This document shows positions 38,307 to 48,211 of a DNA stretch of 64,000 nt, piece after piece. Made by a program: the position numbers and the translations under genes. How positions within the stretch are numbered: the first letter of the stretch is position 1; each line of letters begins with the position of its first letter. Source of the DNA: Comamonas testosteroni (lineage in GTDB: Bacteria; Pseudomonadota; Gammaproteobacteria; Burkholderiales; Burkholderiaceae_C); assembly GCA_008727115.1 (NCBI GenBank), contig CP044131.1, positions 2,480,001-2,544,000 of the forward strand, given 5' to 3'. Under the pieces are notes generated by a model. That model was not told the DNA's origin. It ran no database searches and saw only the letters and a list, made by a program, of their open reading frames with translations.

Positions 38307-39535
38307 TGGACGATGCCTTTCTCGCGCAGTTTGGCGATCTGATCGGCGTTCAGGCCAATCTCGGCCAGCACGGCATCAGTGTCGTCACCCACATGCGGTG
38401 CGCTGCTGCGCACAGTACCGGGCGTCAGCGAGAGCTTGGGCACCACGCCAGGCACTTCAACGTCAAAGCCATCGCGCGTATGCTGGGTCAAAATCATTTC
38501 ACGCGCACGGTAATGCGGGTCTTCGACAATGTCTTTGGCGGTGTAGACCTTGCCTGCGGGCACGCGCGCTGCGCCCAGTTCGTCCATCACGGTCTGCACC
38601 GTGCGGGCTCGCGTCCAGTCAGCAATCGCACCGTCAATTTCAGCCACACGGGCCACGCGGCCCGCGTTATCGGCCAAGTCTGGCGCATCGGCCAGATCCT
38701 GGCGACCGATGGCCGTCATCAATCGCTTGAAGATGGAATCACCATTGCCCGCGACCAGCACCCAGCCGTCCTCACAAGGATAGGCGTTGGAGGGCGCAAT
38801 GCCCGGCAGCGCACTACCAGCGGCCTCGCGCACGGCGCCAAAGGCACTGTATTCGGGGATCAGGCTTTCCATGATGTTGAACACGGCCTCATGCAGCGCC
38901 ACGTCAATCACCTGGCCGGGGCCGCCATTCACCTTGCGGTGATACAGCGCCATCATCACGCCGATCACACCATGCAGGGCCGCTAGCGTGTCGCCAATCG
39001 ACACCCCCACGCGCACAGGCACGCGGCCCGGCTCGGCCGTCAGGTGGCGCAGGCCGCCCATGGCTTCGCCAATCACACCAAAGCCCGGCAGGTCGCGATA
39101 GGGGCCAGTCTGGCCATAGCCCGAGATGCGCAAAATCACCAGCCCGGGGTTGATGGCATGCAGCTCTTCGGGCGACATGCCCCAGCCCTCCAGCGTGCCA
39201 GGCCTAAAGTTCTCGACCAGCACATCAGCCTCGGCAATCAGTTGGCGGGCAACTTCCTGGGCTTCTTTCTGGCGCAGGTCGAGAGCCACCGAGCGCTTGT
39301 TGCGCGACTGCACCTGCCACCAGACGGAAGTGCCTTCCTTGATCAGACGCCAGTTGCGCAGCGGGTCGCCTGCGCCGGGCGCCTCGATCTTGATCACATC
39401 GGCACCAAACTCACCCAGAGTTTTGCCGCAAAAGGGCCCAGCAATCAGCTGGCCCATTTCCACCACTTTCACGCCTTCCAGCGCGCGCGGAGTGGCAGTT
39501 TGTGTGGCGGGGTCTTTGATATTCATCTTCGTCAT
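38303..39535 (-). CDS. Family III CoA-transferase (CaiB/BaiF)
   Basis: 410 residues from MTKMNIKDPATQTATPRALE. Family features are GVKVVEMGQLIAGPFCGKTL then GEFGADVIKIEAPGAGDPLR, NKRSVALDLRQKEAQEVARQ, and LVENFRPGTLEGWGMSPEEL. These enzymes move CoA between carboxylic acids through an aspartyl intermediate. First gene of the operon with the lyase and the Bug protein; the divergent LysR gene at 39697 is the probable regulator. The acid substrate is not known. Confidence 0.9.
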   Translation of the reverse strand: MTKMNIKDPATQTATPRALEGVKVVEMGQLIAGPFCGKTLGEFGADVIKIEAPGAGDPLRNWRLIKEGTSVWWQVQSRNKRSVALDLRQKEAQEVARQLIAEADVLVENFRPGTLEGWGMSPEELHAINPGLVILRISGYGQTGPYRDLPGFGVIGEAMGGLRHLTAEPGRVPVRVGVSIGDTLAALHGVIGVMMALYHRKVNGGPGQVIDVALHEAVFNIMESLIPEYSAFGAVREAAGSALPGIAPSNAYPCEDGWVLVAGNGDSIFKRLMTAIGRQDLADAPDLADNAGRVARVAEIDGAIADWTRARTVQTVMDELGAARVPAGKVYTAKDIVEDPHYRAREMILTQHTRDGFDVEVPGVVPKLSLTPGTVRSSAPHVGDDTDAVLAEIGLNADQIAKLREKGIVQ

Positions 39536-39696
39536 CTGTTTGTCTCTAGCTTTCTTTTTGCTTTGCCGCTTTGCGTTGACCAGTTTCAACAAAGCGGCTT
39601 TTGACCCATATTGCCCTGCAAGACCATTCCCGCAAAACGCTGATATGCGAAGCTGCCATCGCATTTGGGCATAGCTGGACGGATAATGGCGCCCTC

Positions 39697-40602
39697 ATGA
39701 AACTGGACCCAATCACCCTGCGCCTGTTTGTGGCCGTGATGGAGGAAAGTGCCATCGCCCGCGCTGCGGCACGCGAGCACATTGCGCCCTCTGCCGCCAG
39801 CCGCCGCCTGGCCGAACTGGAAGAGCAGCTGCAGGTGGAGCTGTTCACCCGCAGCAATCGCGGCAGCACGCCCACGGCCGCCGCCTTTGCGCTGCTGAAT
39901 ATGGCGCGCGGCGTGCTCAATGAGATGGATGGCATCGCCACGCAGATGCGCGACTACGCCCAAGGTGGCGAGCAAGGCCTGCGCGGCCATGTGCGCGTGA
40001 TGGCCAATATCTCCAGCATCACGCAGTTTCTGCCCGCGCAGCTGCAAAGCTTTATGAGCCAGCACCCGTTGGTCGATGTGCGGCTACAAGAGCGCGTCAG
40101 CACCGATATTGCGCGCGCCGTGGCTGATAACGAGGCCGATATCGGCCTGCTCAACCGCGGCAGCTATGGCAGCCGGGTGACGCTGCGCCCCTACCGGCGC
40201 GACAGGCTGGCAGTGGTCGTGCCGCAGTCGCACCCGCTTGCGCGCAAGCGCAGCCTGAAGCTTGCGCAAGTCGTGGCGCATGACCTGATCGGCATGCATG
40301 CCGACAGCGCGCTCAACCACCTGATTACCCGATCTGCGGCCGACCAGGGCCTGCAGCCGCGCCTGCGCATGAAGGTGACGGGCTATGACGCACTGTGTCT
40401 GATGGTCGCCTCGGGTCTTGGCATAGGCATTCTTCCCGAAGGCAGCGCACGCATTTATATGGGCACGCTGCCGCTGCACTGCATACGTCTGGATGAAGCA
40501 TGGGCTGAGCGCCAGTTGATGCTGTGCGTGCGCTCGCAAGATGCCCTCTCGCCCGTTGCGCAATTGCTGGCCGAGCATCTGTGCCAGCCCGAAGAACATT
40601 GA
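39697..40602 (+). CDS. LysR-family transcriptional regulator
   Basis: 301 residues from MKLDPITLRLFVAVMEESAI. The N-terminal winged helix is AIARAAAREHIAPSAASRRL then AELEEQLQVELFTRSNRGST; the rest is the substrate-binding-like effector domain (LPAQLQSFMSQHPLVDVRLQ, MVASGLGIGILPEGSA). It is divergent from the CoA-transferase operon over a 160-bp gap and should activate it in response to the pathway substrate. Earlier start codons exist but lack the LysR pattern. Confidence 0.92.
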   Translation: MKLDPITLRLFVAVMEESAIARAAAREHIAPSAASRRLAELEEQLQVELFTRSNRGSTPTAAAFALLNMARGVLNEMDGIATQMRDYAQGGEQGLRGHVRVMANISSITQFLPAQLQSFMSQHPLVDVRLQERVSTDIARAVADNEADIGLLNRGSYGSRVTLRPYRRDRLAVVVPQSHPLARKRSLKLAQVVAHDLIGMHADSALNHLITRSAADQGLQPRLRMKVTGYDALCLMVASGLGIGILPEGSARIYMGTLPLHCIRLDEAWAERQLMLCVRSQDALSPVAQLLAEHLCQPEEH

Positions 40603-40614
40603 AAAGCGAACACC

Positions 40615-41736
40615 ATGCTGGACTTTCTACCGCTGCCGCCAAACGACCCAACAACGCCCCACCCACCTCTGCGCTGGGATATTTTTTGCCAGGTCATCGA
40701 CAACTTTGGCGATGTGGGCGTGTGCTGGCGCACGGCTGCTGAGCTGGTCGAGCGCGGCCAGACTGTGCGTTTGTGGATGGACGATGCCAGCGCCCTGCAA
40801 TGGATGGCGCCGCAACCCTGGCCTCAGGGCTTGACTGTTCATGCCTGGCCTGCGCAAGCCGCAGACATCCCCGCAGACATTGGCGATGTGGTGGTCGAGG
40901 CTTTCGGCTGCGAGATTCCCGCGCCCTTTGTCAGCGCCATTGCTGCGAAGGCGGCTCAAGGCAAGCCTCCCATCTGGATCAATCTGGAATACCTGTCTGC
41001 CGAGGACTATGTGGAGCGCTGCCACCGCCTGCCCTCGCGCATCATGAGCGGCCCGGCTTCTGGCATGACGCGCTGGTTCTTCTACCCTGGCTTTACCAGC
41101 ACAACAGGCTCGCTGGTGCGCGAGCAAAATCTGGGCCAGCGTCAGCAAGATTTCGCCGCCTTCCGCCCTCAATGGCGAGCCAGTCATGGCGTTCAGCCCG
41201 ATGAATGCGCTATCTCGCTGTTTTGCTATGAACCAGCGGCTTTGCCGCAGTTGCTCGATCAACTTCTGGCTGCAACAGATTTAAAGCCTCGTTTGCTGGT
41301 CACGCCAGGGCGCGCTACCACTGCCGTGCAGGCCCTGCCACAAGCTGCGCAACTGGCCGCGCAGTATCTGCAGCCCTGCCCCCAGCCTCAGTTTGATGAA
41401 ATGCTCTGGGCCTGCGATCTGAATCTGGTGCGCGGCGAGGACTCGCTGGTGCGCGCGCTCTGGGCGGGTCAACCCATGGTCTGGCATATCTACCCCCAGC
41501 ATGACAATGCGCACCACGACAAGCTCAACGCGTTTCTGAACTGGCTGGATGCGCCAGACAGCCTCAGGCGCTTTCACCATGCGTGGAATGGCATGGCCGC
41601 GCCAGAAGCATTGTCTTTGCCAAACCCAGAGATACTGCGCGATTGGGCTCAATGCATACACTCAGCCCGTGCCAGATTGAGCGCACAAAGCGGGCTCATT
41701 GAGCAGCTTCAAGCTTTTGTCGCTGAAAAAAGCTAA
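40615..41736 (+). CDS. earP: EF-P arginine rhamnosyltransferase
   Basis: 373 residues. EarP (DUF2331) features: LRWDIFCQVIDNFGDVGVCW with the essential acidic residues, VVEAFGCEIPAPFVSAI, WINLEYLSAEDYVERCHRLP, and the nucleotide-sugar site near DLNLVRGEDSLVRALWAGQP then MVWHIYPQHDNAHHDKLNAF. It transfers rhamnose from dTDP-rhamnose to Arg32 of EF-P. The efp gene follows 190 bp downstream and does carry Arg32, which confirms the pair. Confidence 0.96.
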   Translation: MLDFLPLPPNDPTTPHPPLRWDIFCQVIDNFGDVGVCWRTAAELVERGQTVRLWMDDASALQWMAPQPWPQGLTVHAWPAQAADIPADIGDVVVEAFGCEIPAPFVSAIAAKAAQGKPPIWINLEYLSAEDYVERCHRLPSRIMSGPASGMTRWFFYPGFTSTTGSLVREQNLGQRQQDFAAFRPQWRASHGVQPDECAISLFCYEPAALPQLLDQLLAATDLKPRLLVTPGRATTAVQALPQAAQLAAQYLQPCPQPQFDEMLWACDLNLVRGEDSLVRALWAGQPMVWHIYPQHDNAHHDKLNAFLNWLDAPDSLRRFHHAWNGMAAPEALSLPNPEILRDWAQCIHSARARLSAQSGLIEQLQAFVAEKS

Positions 41737-41926
41737 AATCGACGTTTTGCCTCTCTGAGGGCATTCGCCTCCGGCCAGCCGGGCGAGCACGCCTTCAGAG
41801 TCGCGCCCCGCCGCGGTACACGCGGCAGGCCCCGCCGCCGCATATTTGATGCGTTGCTACAGCAACCATTGCGAACAGCTTGCCTGCCGTGTAGAGCGGC
41901 TCCAACCTTTCAAACGCAAGCAAGCC

Positions 41927-42481
41927 ATGAAAATCGCTCAAGAAATCCGCGCAGGCAATGTGATCATGTTCGGCAAGGACCCCATGATCGTTCTGAAGAC
42001 TGAATACGCTCGTGGCGGCCGTGGCGCTGCTACCGTGCGCATGAAGCTCAAGAGCCTGATCGGCAACTTCGGCACGGAAAACGTGTTCAAGGCCGACGAC
42101 AAGATCGACAACGTGATCCTGGACAAGAAGGATTGCACCTACTCGTACTTCGCCGACCCCATGTACGTGTGGATGGACGAAGAGTTCAACCAGTACGAAG
42201 TCGAAGCCGAAAACATGGCTGATGCACTGAACTACCTGGAAGACGGCATGGAAGCCGAAGTGGTGTTCTACGACGGCAAGGCCATCTCGGTCGAACTGCC
42301 CACCACCATCGTGCGCGAAATCACCTGGACTGAGCCCGCTGTCAAGGGCGACACTTCCGGCAAGGTTCTGAAGCCCGCCAAGATCGCTACCGGTTTCGAA
42401 GTGGCTGTGCCTTTGTTTGTGTCGCAAGAAGACAAGATCGAAATCGACACCCGCACCGGCGAATACCGCAAGCGCGTGTAA
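41927..42481 (+). CDS. efp: Elongation factor P (Arg32 type)
   Basis: 184 residues from [20 protein letters not shown]. The tip of domain I reads [20 protein letters not shown], where the modified residue is Arg32 rather than the Lys of E. coli; this matches EarP upstream. Three beta-barrel domains end with [20 protein letters not shown] relieves ribosome stalling at polyproline. The longer frame upstream (from 41846) is not conserved in character. The 190-bp leader holds no feature I can support. Confidence 0.97.
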   Translation: MKIAQEIRAGNVIMFGKDPMIVLKTEYARGGRGAATVRMKLKSLIGNFGTENVFKADDKIDNVILDKKDCTYSYFADPMYVWMDEEFNQYEVEAENMADALNYLEDGMEAEVVFYDGKAISVELPTTIVREITWTEPAVKGDTSGKVLKPAKIATGFEVAVPLFVSQEDKIEIDTRTGEYRKRV

Positions 42482-42512
42482 TGGCGCTGCAGCCACAGGC
42501 TGCACTCCATGC

Positions 42513-42541
42513 AAAAAGGCTTCCCTCGGGAAGCCTTTTTT
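42513..42541 (+). terminator. Terminator of efp
   Basis: AAAAAGGCTTCCC, loop TC, GGGAAGCCTTTTTT. Strong hairpin 30 bp after the stop codon. Confidence 0.92.
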
Positions 42542-42629
42542 GTTATGGCTCTTATGGCATCAACAGCCACCTCACCCAAAATCAGCGGTCTGTGCAAGAC
42601 TCAGAGCAACTTCCCACTCCCATCTGTCA

Positions 42630-43388
42630 ATGACGCACTCTTTGCCCTGGCTACAGCCCGAACAAGAATTTCCGCCCATCGATCAAACATGGGGAGACCA
42701 AGACCCCATTCCCGGCTTGCTGGCCGCCGGCAATACCCTGGATGCCACCCACCTGCGTTCCGCCTACGGCCAGGGTATTTTTCCCTGGTTCAGCGAGGGA
42801 CAACCCGTCCTGTGGTGGTCTCCCAATCCACGCATGGTGCTGCACCCGAAAGAGTTTCGCCTGCATCGTAGCCTGCGCAAAAAACTACAGAAACTGCGAG
42901 TAGATCCTCACTACGAAATTCGCATCAACACTGCGTTCTCAACCGTGATGCGGCACTGCGCTCAGGCCCCACGTGATGGGCAAAACGGCACCTGGATTGT
43001 GCAGAGCATCATTGACGCCTACACAGAGTTGCACGAGCAAGGTCTGGCCCATAGTGTCGAGACTTGGTACGACGACCAACTCATCGGCGGTCTCTACTGC
43101 GTTGCCATTGGCAAAGCGGTCTTTGGCGAATCCATGTTCGCGCTACAAACCGATGCCTCCAAGATCGCCCTCTCCGCTCTGGTTGCCCTGTGCCAAGCCA
43201 ATGGTGTGCCACAAATTGACTGCCAGCAGGCAACTGCACATCTGTCTTTCATGGGTGCACGCGAAATCAGCCGAGACCAGTTTGCTCAAACGGTCAGCGC
43301 GCAGACCCAGCTACCTGAGATGGACTGGCAATTTAGCCCTCTATACTGGAATCAATTGCTTCGCACTTCAGCCCACTCGGAGACCTGA
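42630..43388 (+). CDS. aat: Leucyl/phenylalanyl-tRNA-protein transferase
   Basis: 252 residues from MTHSLPWLQPEQEFPPIDQT. Family motifs: GLLAAGNTLDATHLRSAYGQ then GIFPWFSEGQPVLWWSPNPR, SVETWYDDQLIGGLYCVAIG then KAVFGESMFALQTDASKIAL, and HLSFMGAREISRDQF. It adds Leu or Phe to N-terminal Lys/Arg, creating ClpAP N-degrons. It lies 24 bp before the Bpt gene, which performs the matching transfer to Asp/Glu termini. Confidence 0.96.
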   Translation: MTHSLPWLQPEQEFPPIDQTWGDQDPIPGLLAAGNTLDATHLRSAYGQGIFPWFSEGQPVLWWSPNPRMVLHPKEFRLHRSLRKKLQKLRVDPHYEIRINTAFSTVMRHCAQAPRDGQNGTWIVQSIIDAYTELHEQGLAHSVETWYDDQLIGGLYCVAIGKAVFGESMFALQTDASKIALSALVALCQANGVPQIDCQQATAHLSFMGAREISRDQFAQTVSAQTQLPEMDWQFSPLYWNQLLRTSAHSET

Positions 43389-43412
43389 CCGCCTTCACCT
43401 CAACGTCCTGTC

Positions 43413-44183
43413 ATGACGCACCCGAACGATCTTCCGCTCCATGCCCTGCAGTTTTATGCCACGGCTGCCTACCCGTGCAGCTACCTGCCTGGCAGGATGG
43501 CTCGCTCTCAGGTCGCAACCCCCAGCCACCTGATACAAAACGCCGCCTACTCAGAGCTGGTGGGCATGGGATTTCGACGCAGCGGCATGTTCACCTATCG
43601 CCCCTACTGCGACGGCTGTCAGGCCTGCATTCCTTTGCGCATCCTGGCTCAGGAGTTTCGCCCCAACCGCAGCCAAAAGCGCGCTGTCCGCCAACATGTC
43701 CAGTTGACAGCCTCCATTCAGCGCCTTCACTACTCTGACGAGCACTACCAGCTTTACCTGCGCTACCAGCAGCACCGTCACAGCGGCGGAGGCATGGACA
43801 ATGACAGCGTGGATCAATACACGCAGTTTCTTCTGCAAAGCAGGGTCAACTCCCGTCTGATTGAGTTTCGCGAGCCTAGCCAGGATGGCCACCCTGGCGT
43901 ACTGAAGATGCTGTCCATCCTCGATGTGCTGGAAGACGGACTCTCTGCGGTCTACACCTTCTACGACCCGGACGACAGCGCCAGTTACGGCACCTTCAAT
44001 GTGCTGTGGCAGGTTCAGCAGGCCAAGGCCATGAACCTGCCGTACGTCTATCTGGGCTACTGGATTTCCGAGAGCCAGAAGATGCGCTACAAGGCCAGCT
44101 TCATGCCCCATGAGATTCGCCAGGGCGAACAATGGCAGCGCATAGACCGGCAAAGCATGCAGCGCTCACAATTTGAAGATTGA
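43413..44183 (+). CDS. bpt: Aspartate/glutamate leucyl(arginyl)transferase
   Basis: 256 residues. The ATE-type N-terminal domain has the cysteine cluster [20 protein letters not shown]; later come [20 protein letters not shown] and the acyltransferase part [20 protein letters not shown] with [20 protein letters not shown]. Bacterial members transfer Leu to N-terminal Asp/Glu. It follows aat in one operon, as is usual in proteobacteria. Confidence 0.95.
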   Translation: MTHPNDLPLHALQFYATAAYPCSYLPGRMARSQVATPSHLIQNAAYSELVGMGFRRSGMFTYRPYCDGCQACIPLRILAQEFRPNRSQKRAVRQHVQLTASIQRLHYSDEHYQLYLRYQQHRHSGGGMDNDSVDQYTQFLLQSRVNSRLIEFREPSQDGHPGVLKMLSILDVLEDGLSAVYTFYDPDDSASYGTFNVLWQVQQAKAMNLPYVYLGYWISESQKMRYKASFMPHEIRQGEQWQRIDRQSMQRSQFED

Positions 44184-44281
44184 TCCACCAAAAATCCGCA
44201 CATGGATATATGAGCAGATGACATGGCTGAGGAGCTGTAGCGCCGCTAGAATGCCCTGATCTCGCAAAGCATCTCCAACGC

Positions 44282-45118
44282 ATGAAAAAAGACGACCTCT
44301 CGGCCTCAGCCAAGCCCAGCGTCCAGGTACTGGAACGCATGTTCACGTTGATCGACGTGCTGGCATCGCGTGAGGAAGCGGTTTCTTTGAAGGAGATCAG
44401 CGAACGCACAGGCCTGCACCCTTCGACCACGCACCGCATTCTCAATGACCTTGCTCTGGGCCGTTTCGTAGACCGCCCGGAGTCCGGCAGCTACCGCCTT
44501 GGCATGCGTTTTCTGGAGTTAGGCAACCTCGTCAAGGCACGGCTGAACGTGCGAGAAGTGGCGCTGACGCCCATGCGTCAGCTCTACAAGCAAATCCAGC
44601 AGCCTGTCAGCCTGTCTGTGCGCCAGGGCGATGAAATCGTCTATGTGGAACGCGCTTATAGCGAGCGCTCGGGCATGCAAGTGGTCCGAGCCATTGGAGG
44701 TCATGCGCCTTTGCACCTGACCTCCAATGGCAAGCTATTTCTGGCAGCCGACGATTCTCAGCAAGTGCGTGCCTATGCCACACGTACCGGGCTGCCCGGT
44801 AAGACTCATTTCAGCATCACCCGCCTACCCGACCTAGAGCACGAGCTGGGTAAAGTTCGTCAATATGGTATTGCTCGTGACAATGAAGAGTTGGAGTTGG
44901 GTGTGCGCTGCATGGCGGCCGGTATCTACGACGACCAGAGCAAGTTGATTGCGGGATTGTCTATTTCAGCACCGGCAGACCGTCTCGATGAAAGCTGGGC
45001 CCCCAAACTGCAAGCGACCGTGCAAGAAATTTCCACGGCTCTGGGCTTTAGTGGCTCTCGTCCCAGTAGCAAACCTAGCTCACATTCTGTTTACAGCAGA
45101 AGCAACCACCCAGACTAA
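44282..45118 (+). CDS. IclR-family transcriptional regulator
   Basis: 278 residues. The N-terminal winged helix is REEAVSLKEISERTGLHPST then THRILNDLALGRFVDRPES, followed by the GAF-like effector domain with GGHAPLHLTSNGKLFLAADD and the C-terminal YDDQSKLIAGLSISAPADRL. IclR regulators respond to small organic acids. No catabolic neighbour is obvious, so its target is unknown. The Ser-rich end (GSRPSSKPSSHSVYSRSNHP) is disordered. Confidence 0.92.
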   Translation: MKKDDLSASAKPSVQVLERMFTLIDVLASREEAVSLKEISERTGLHPSTTHRILNDLALGRFVDRPESGSYRLGMRFLELGNLVKARLNVREVALTPMRQLYKQIQQPVSLSVRQGDEIVYVERAYSERSGMQVVRAIGGHAPLHLTSNGKLFLAADDSQQVRAYATRTGLPGKTHFSITRLPDLEHELGKVRQYGIARDNEELELGVRCMAAGIYDDQSKLIAGLSISAPADRLDESWAPKLQATVQEISTALGFSGSRPSSKPSSHSVYSRSNHPD

Positions 45119-45208
45119 GCTCTGGACCCACCCTCAATTGCTTCCAATTAAATAGCGCTACTCGCTTGTACCCAAAGGGTTTAAAGGCAATTTAACTGTT
45201 ATTTCCAT

Positions 45209-45239
45209 AAAAAAGGCGCTACCTTATAGCGCCTTTTTT
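45209..45239. terminator. Bidirectional terminator
   Basis: AAAAAAGGCGCT, loop ACCTTAT, AGCGCCTTTTTT, between the convergent IclR and pbpG genes. Confidence 0.92.
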
Positions 45240-45264
45240 ATGGAATTAGTGAGTATTGAATTCA

Positions 45265-46452
45265 TCAACCTCGAATGCGATGAGCCACAGTAGTGCTTGC
45301 TGCTGCCCCCATGCCTTCCACCCAATGACGCACACGTTCGGCATCCGCCAGGCGACTGAAGCGGCCTGCAGAATCCAGGAACACCATGATGAGCTTTCTG
45401 CCAGAAACCTGGGCCTGCATGACCAGGCAGCGACCTGCTTCTGAGATATAGCCAGTCTTTTGCAGGCCGATATCCCAGTTGTCGCTCTTGACCAAGCGAT
45501 TGGTGTTATTGAACTGCAAGGTACGACGCCCCACAGCCACCTCATAGCCATGGGAAGTTGAGTATTCGCGCATCAAAGGGTCAGAATGGGCAACGGCAAC
45601 CAAGCGTGCCAAGTCACGAGCGCTGGACTGGTTGCTGCTGGACAGACCTGTAGGCTCCACATAGCGAGTGTCCCTCATGCCCAATTGCTGCGCCTTGCCA
45701 TTCATGAGCTGGACAAACTGCGCAAGACCACCCGGATAGGTACGCCCCAACGCATGGGCTGCGCGGTTTTCACTGGACATCAGCGCCAGGTGCATCATCT
45801 CTGCACGCGTCAGCGTGGTCCCCACTCGCAGGCGAGAGCTGCTGTGCTTTTCCGTATCCACGTCATCTTGCGTAATGGTGATCATCTCATCCATAGGCAG
45901 GCGAGCCTGGGAAATCAGCAGTCCTGTCATCAGCTTGGTCAAGGAAGCGATAGGCAAGACTGCCTGATCGTTCTTACTCAGCAGGACTTCGTGAGTGTCT
46001 TGGTCAATCACATAGGCCACGCTGCTTTGCAGATCCAGAGGGTCCGAGACGGAATGCAAGCCCGCCATCTGCCCATAGGACAGGCGCGCAGGCTCTGCCG
46101 CTACCGCACTGGCAGCTGCGACCGCCGCACCAGCAGCGCCAGCCCTGGCCAGACGCTTCTTGCCCCCGGACTTGGAGGCCTTGTCTGCCTTGGCTACAGC
46201 CTTGCTTCCCTTGCGTGCAGCGCTGGGTTTTTCGGACTTGGCTTTTGCAACCCGGGCCTTTGGCTCTGCAGCAGCCCTTGTCTTGGTCCCAGACGCCTTG
46301 ACTGCTCTCTTCGCTGGAGCCGAAGTTGCAGACTTTTTGGCATCCTTCTTGGGAGCGGCATAAGCGGCTGGCGCAGCCAGTGCACAACTCAACAAAGCCA
46401 GGGCCATCACCCGAGTCAGTTTTACAAGGCGAAATGAACGCTGCAGCTGCAT
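45265..46452 (-). CDS. pbpG: D-alanyl-D-alanine endopeptidase (PBP7-type, S11 family)
   Basis: 395 residues. Signal peptide (MALALLSCALAAPAAYAA), then about 100 residues rich in Lys and Ala, probably disordered and cell-wall facing. The S11 domain has SxxK in LPIASLTKLMTGLLISQ, SxN in VEPTGLSSSNQSSARDLARL, and KTG in NWDIGLQKTGYISEAGRCLV. It cleaves peptide cross-links in murein. The long basic linker is much longer than in E. coli PBP7 (about 310 residues). Confidence 0.92.
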   Translation of the reverse strand: MQLQRSFRLVKLTRVMALALLSCALAAPAAYAAPKKDAKKSATSAPAKRAVKASGTKTRAAAEPKARVAKAKSEKPSAARKGSKAVAKADKASKSGGKKRLARAGAAGAAVAAASAVAAEPARLSYGQMAGLHSVSDPLDLQSSVAYVIDQDTHEVLLSKNDQAVLPIASLTKLMTGLLISQARLPMDEMITITQDDVDTEKHSSSRLRVGTTLTRAEMMHLALMSSENRAAHALGRTYPGGLAQFVQLMNGKAQQLGMRDTRYVEPTGLSSSNQSSARDLARLVAVAHSDPLMREYSTSHGYEVAVGRRTLQFNNTNRLVKSDNWDIGLQKTGYISEAGRCLVMQAQVSGRKLIMVFLDSAGRFSRLADAERVRHWVEGMGAAASTTVAHRIRG

Positions 46453-46493
46453 GCGATACTCCAGACAACAAGGTGTAAGGATTTAATTCAATC

Positions 46494-46528
46494 AAAAAAG
46501 TTGCGAAGTGACAAGCACTTACGCAACC
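46494..46528 (-). terminator. Terminator of leuA
   Basis: On the minus strand GTTGCG-T-AAGTG, loop CTTGT, CACTT-CGCAAC, TTTTTT. Stem of 11 pairs with one bulge, about 40 bp after the leuA stop. Confidence 0.88.
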
Positions 46529-46564
46529 TTCTCGATAATCTGAGTAAAATTATAAATCCTGAGC

Positions 46565-48103
46565 TCAACCTTGTGCAGCTACAACTTCCATATTGCTATG
46601 CAATTTGTTCAAAGCGCTCAGATACGCCTTGGCAGAAGCGACCACGATATCGGGGTCAGCGCCTACTCCGTTGACGATGCGGCCGTTGCGCTGCAGGCGC
46701 ACAGTCACCTCGCCTTGACTCTCTGTCGAGCCACTGATGGCGTTCACGGAATACAGCACCATCTCGGCGCCGCTTTGCACCTCGGACTCGATGGCCTTGA
46801 AGGAAGCATCTACCGGGCCGTTGCCCTCTGAAGTGGCCTTGATCTCTCGCCCTTCGTTGCTGAACACCACGGTGGCATGCGGACGCTCACCGGTTTCGCT
46901 TTGCTGAGCCAAAGAGATGAACTGGAACTGGTTTTCGTGGTGCTGTGCACCATCCACATTCACCAGCGCCAAGATGTCTTCGTCAAAGATTTCGCTCTTG
47001 CGATCCGCCAGCTCCTTGAAGCGCGTGAACGCTTGGTTGATGGCGGCTTCGCTGTCGAGCTCTACACCCAGCTCCTGCAGGCGCTGCTTGAAGGCGTTGC
47101 GGCCACTGAGCTTGCCCAGCACAATCTTGTTGGCGCTCCAGCCCACATCTTCGGCACGCATGATTTCGTAGGTATCACGCGCCTTCAGCACGCCATCCTG
47201 GTGAATACCGGATGCATGGGCAAAAGCATTGGCACCGACCACGGCCTTGTTGGGCTGCACCACAAAACCGGTGGTCTGGCTGACCATGCGGCTGGCAGCA
47301 ACGATGTGCTGGGTGTCGATGTTCACATCCAGACCGAAGTAATCCTTGCGAGTCTTGATGGCCATGACGACTTCTTCCAGCGAGCAATTGCCAGCACGCT
47401 CGCCCAGACCGTTGATGGTGCATTCAATCTGGCGCGCGCCGCCAATCTTCACACCCGCCAGCGAATTGGCCACCGCCATGCCCAGGTCGTTGTGGCAGTG
47501 CACGGACCAGACAGCCTTGTCGCTATTGGGCACGCGCTCGCGCAGGTTGCGGATGAACTCGCCGTACAGCTCGGGAATCGCATAGCCCACGGTATCGGGC
47601 ACGTTGATGGTCGTTGCGCCCTCTTTGATGACAGCCTCGATCACGCGGGCCAAGAAATCGGGCTCGCTGCGGTAGCCGTCTTCGGCGCTGAATTCGATGT
47701 CTTCAATCAGGTTACGGCCAAAGCGCACGGCCTGCACAGCCTGCTCCAGCACCTGCTCGGGCGTCATGCGCAGCTTCTTTTCCATGTGCAGCGGGCTGGT
47801 GGCAATGAAGGTGTGAATCCGCGCGCGATTGGCATCTTTCAAAGCCTCAGCAGCGCGGGCAATATCACGATCATTCGCTCGCGAGAGGGAGCAGATGGTC
47901 GAGTCCTTGATCGCACGGGCAATGCCCTGAATGGATTCAAAGTCACCATTCGATGCTGCAGCGAAACCCGCCTCGATCACATCCACCTTCAGACGCTCCA
48001 GCTGGCGCGCAATGCGCAGCTTTTCATCGCGCGTCATGGAAGCGCCAGGGGACTGCTCGCCATCGCGCAAAGTGGTGTCAAAAATAATGAGCTGATCGGA
48101 CAT
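46565..48103 (-). CDS. leuA: 2-Isopropylmalate synthase (type I)
   Basis: 512 residues from [26 protein letters not shown] catalytic site [20 protein letters not shown], metal ligands in [20 protein letters not shown], family block [20 protein letters not shown], and a C-terminal LeuA regulatory domain ([20 protein letters not shown] then [14 protein letters not shown]). First committed step of leucine synthesis: acetyl-CoA plus 2-oxoisovalerate. A second, different synthase lies just upstream (48212), so the two may divide labour. Confidence 0.95.
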   Translation of the reverse strand: MSDQLIIFDTTLRDGEQSPGASMTRDEKLRIARQLERLKVDVIEAGFAAASNGDFESIQGIARAIKDSTICSLSRANDRDIARAAEALKDANRARIHTFIATSPLHMEKKLRMTPEQVLEQAVQAVRFGRNLIEDIEFSAEDGYRSEPDFLARVIEAVIKEGATTINVPDTVGYAIPELYGEFIRNLRERVPNSDKAVWSVHCHNDLGMAVANSLAGVKIGGARQIECTINGLGERAGNCSLEEVVMAIKTRKDYFGLDVNIDTQHIVAASRMVSQTTGFVVQPNKAVVGANAFAHASGIHQDGVLKARDTYEIMRAEDVGWSANKIVLGKLSGRNAFKQRLQELGVELDSEAAINQAFTRFKELADRKSEIFDEDILALVNVDGAQHHENQFQFISLAQQSETGERPHATVVFSNEGREIKATSEGNGPVDASFKAIESEVQSGAEMVLYSVNAISGSTESQGEVTVRLQRNGRIVNGVGADPDIVVASAKAYLSALNKLHSNMEVVAAQG

Positions 48104-48167
48104 GGTGGGTCTCACTTTTTCAGTTATGGCGCAGCTTATACGCCGTTTTCATGCATGGATTGCCGAT

Positions 48168-48201
48168 AAAAAAGCCGGAACGCTTTTGGCGACTCCGGCT
48201 T
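48168..48201 (-). terminator. Terminator of the upstream leuA paralogue
   Basis: AAGCCGGA, loop of 14 bases, TCCGGCTTTTTT on the minus strand, directly after the stop of the 48212 gene. The downstream leuA therefore needs its own promoter. Confidence 0.88.
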
Positions 48202-48211
48202 GTGAACTTGT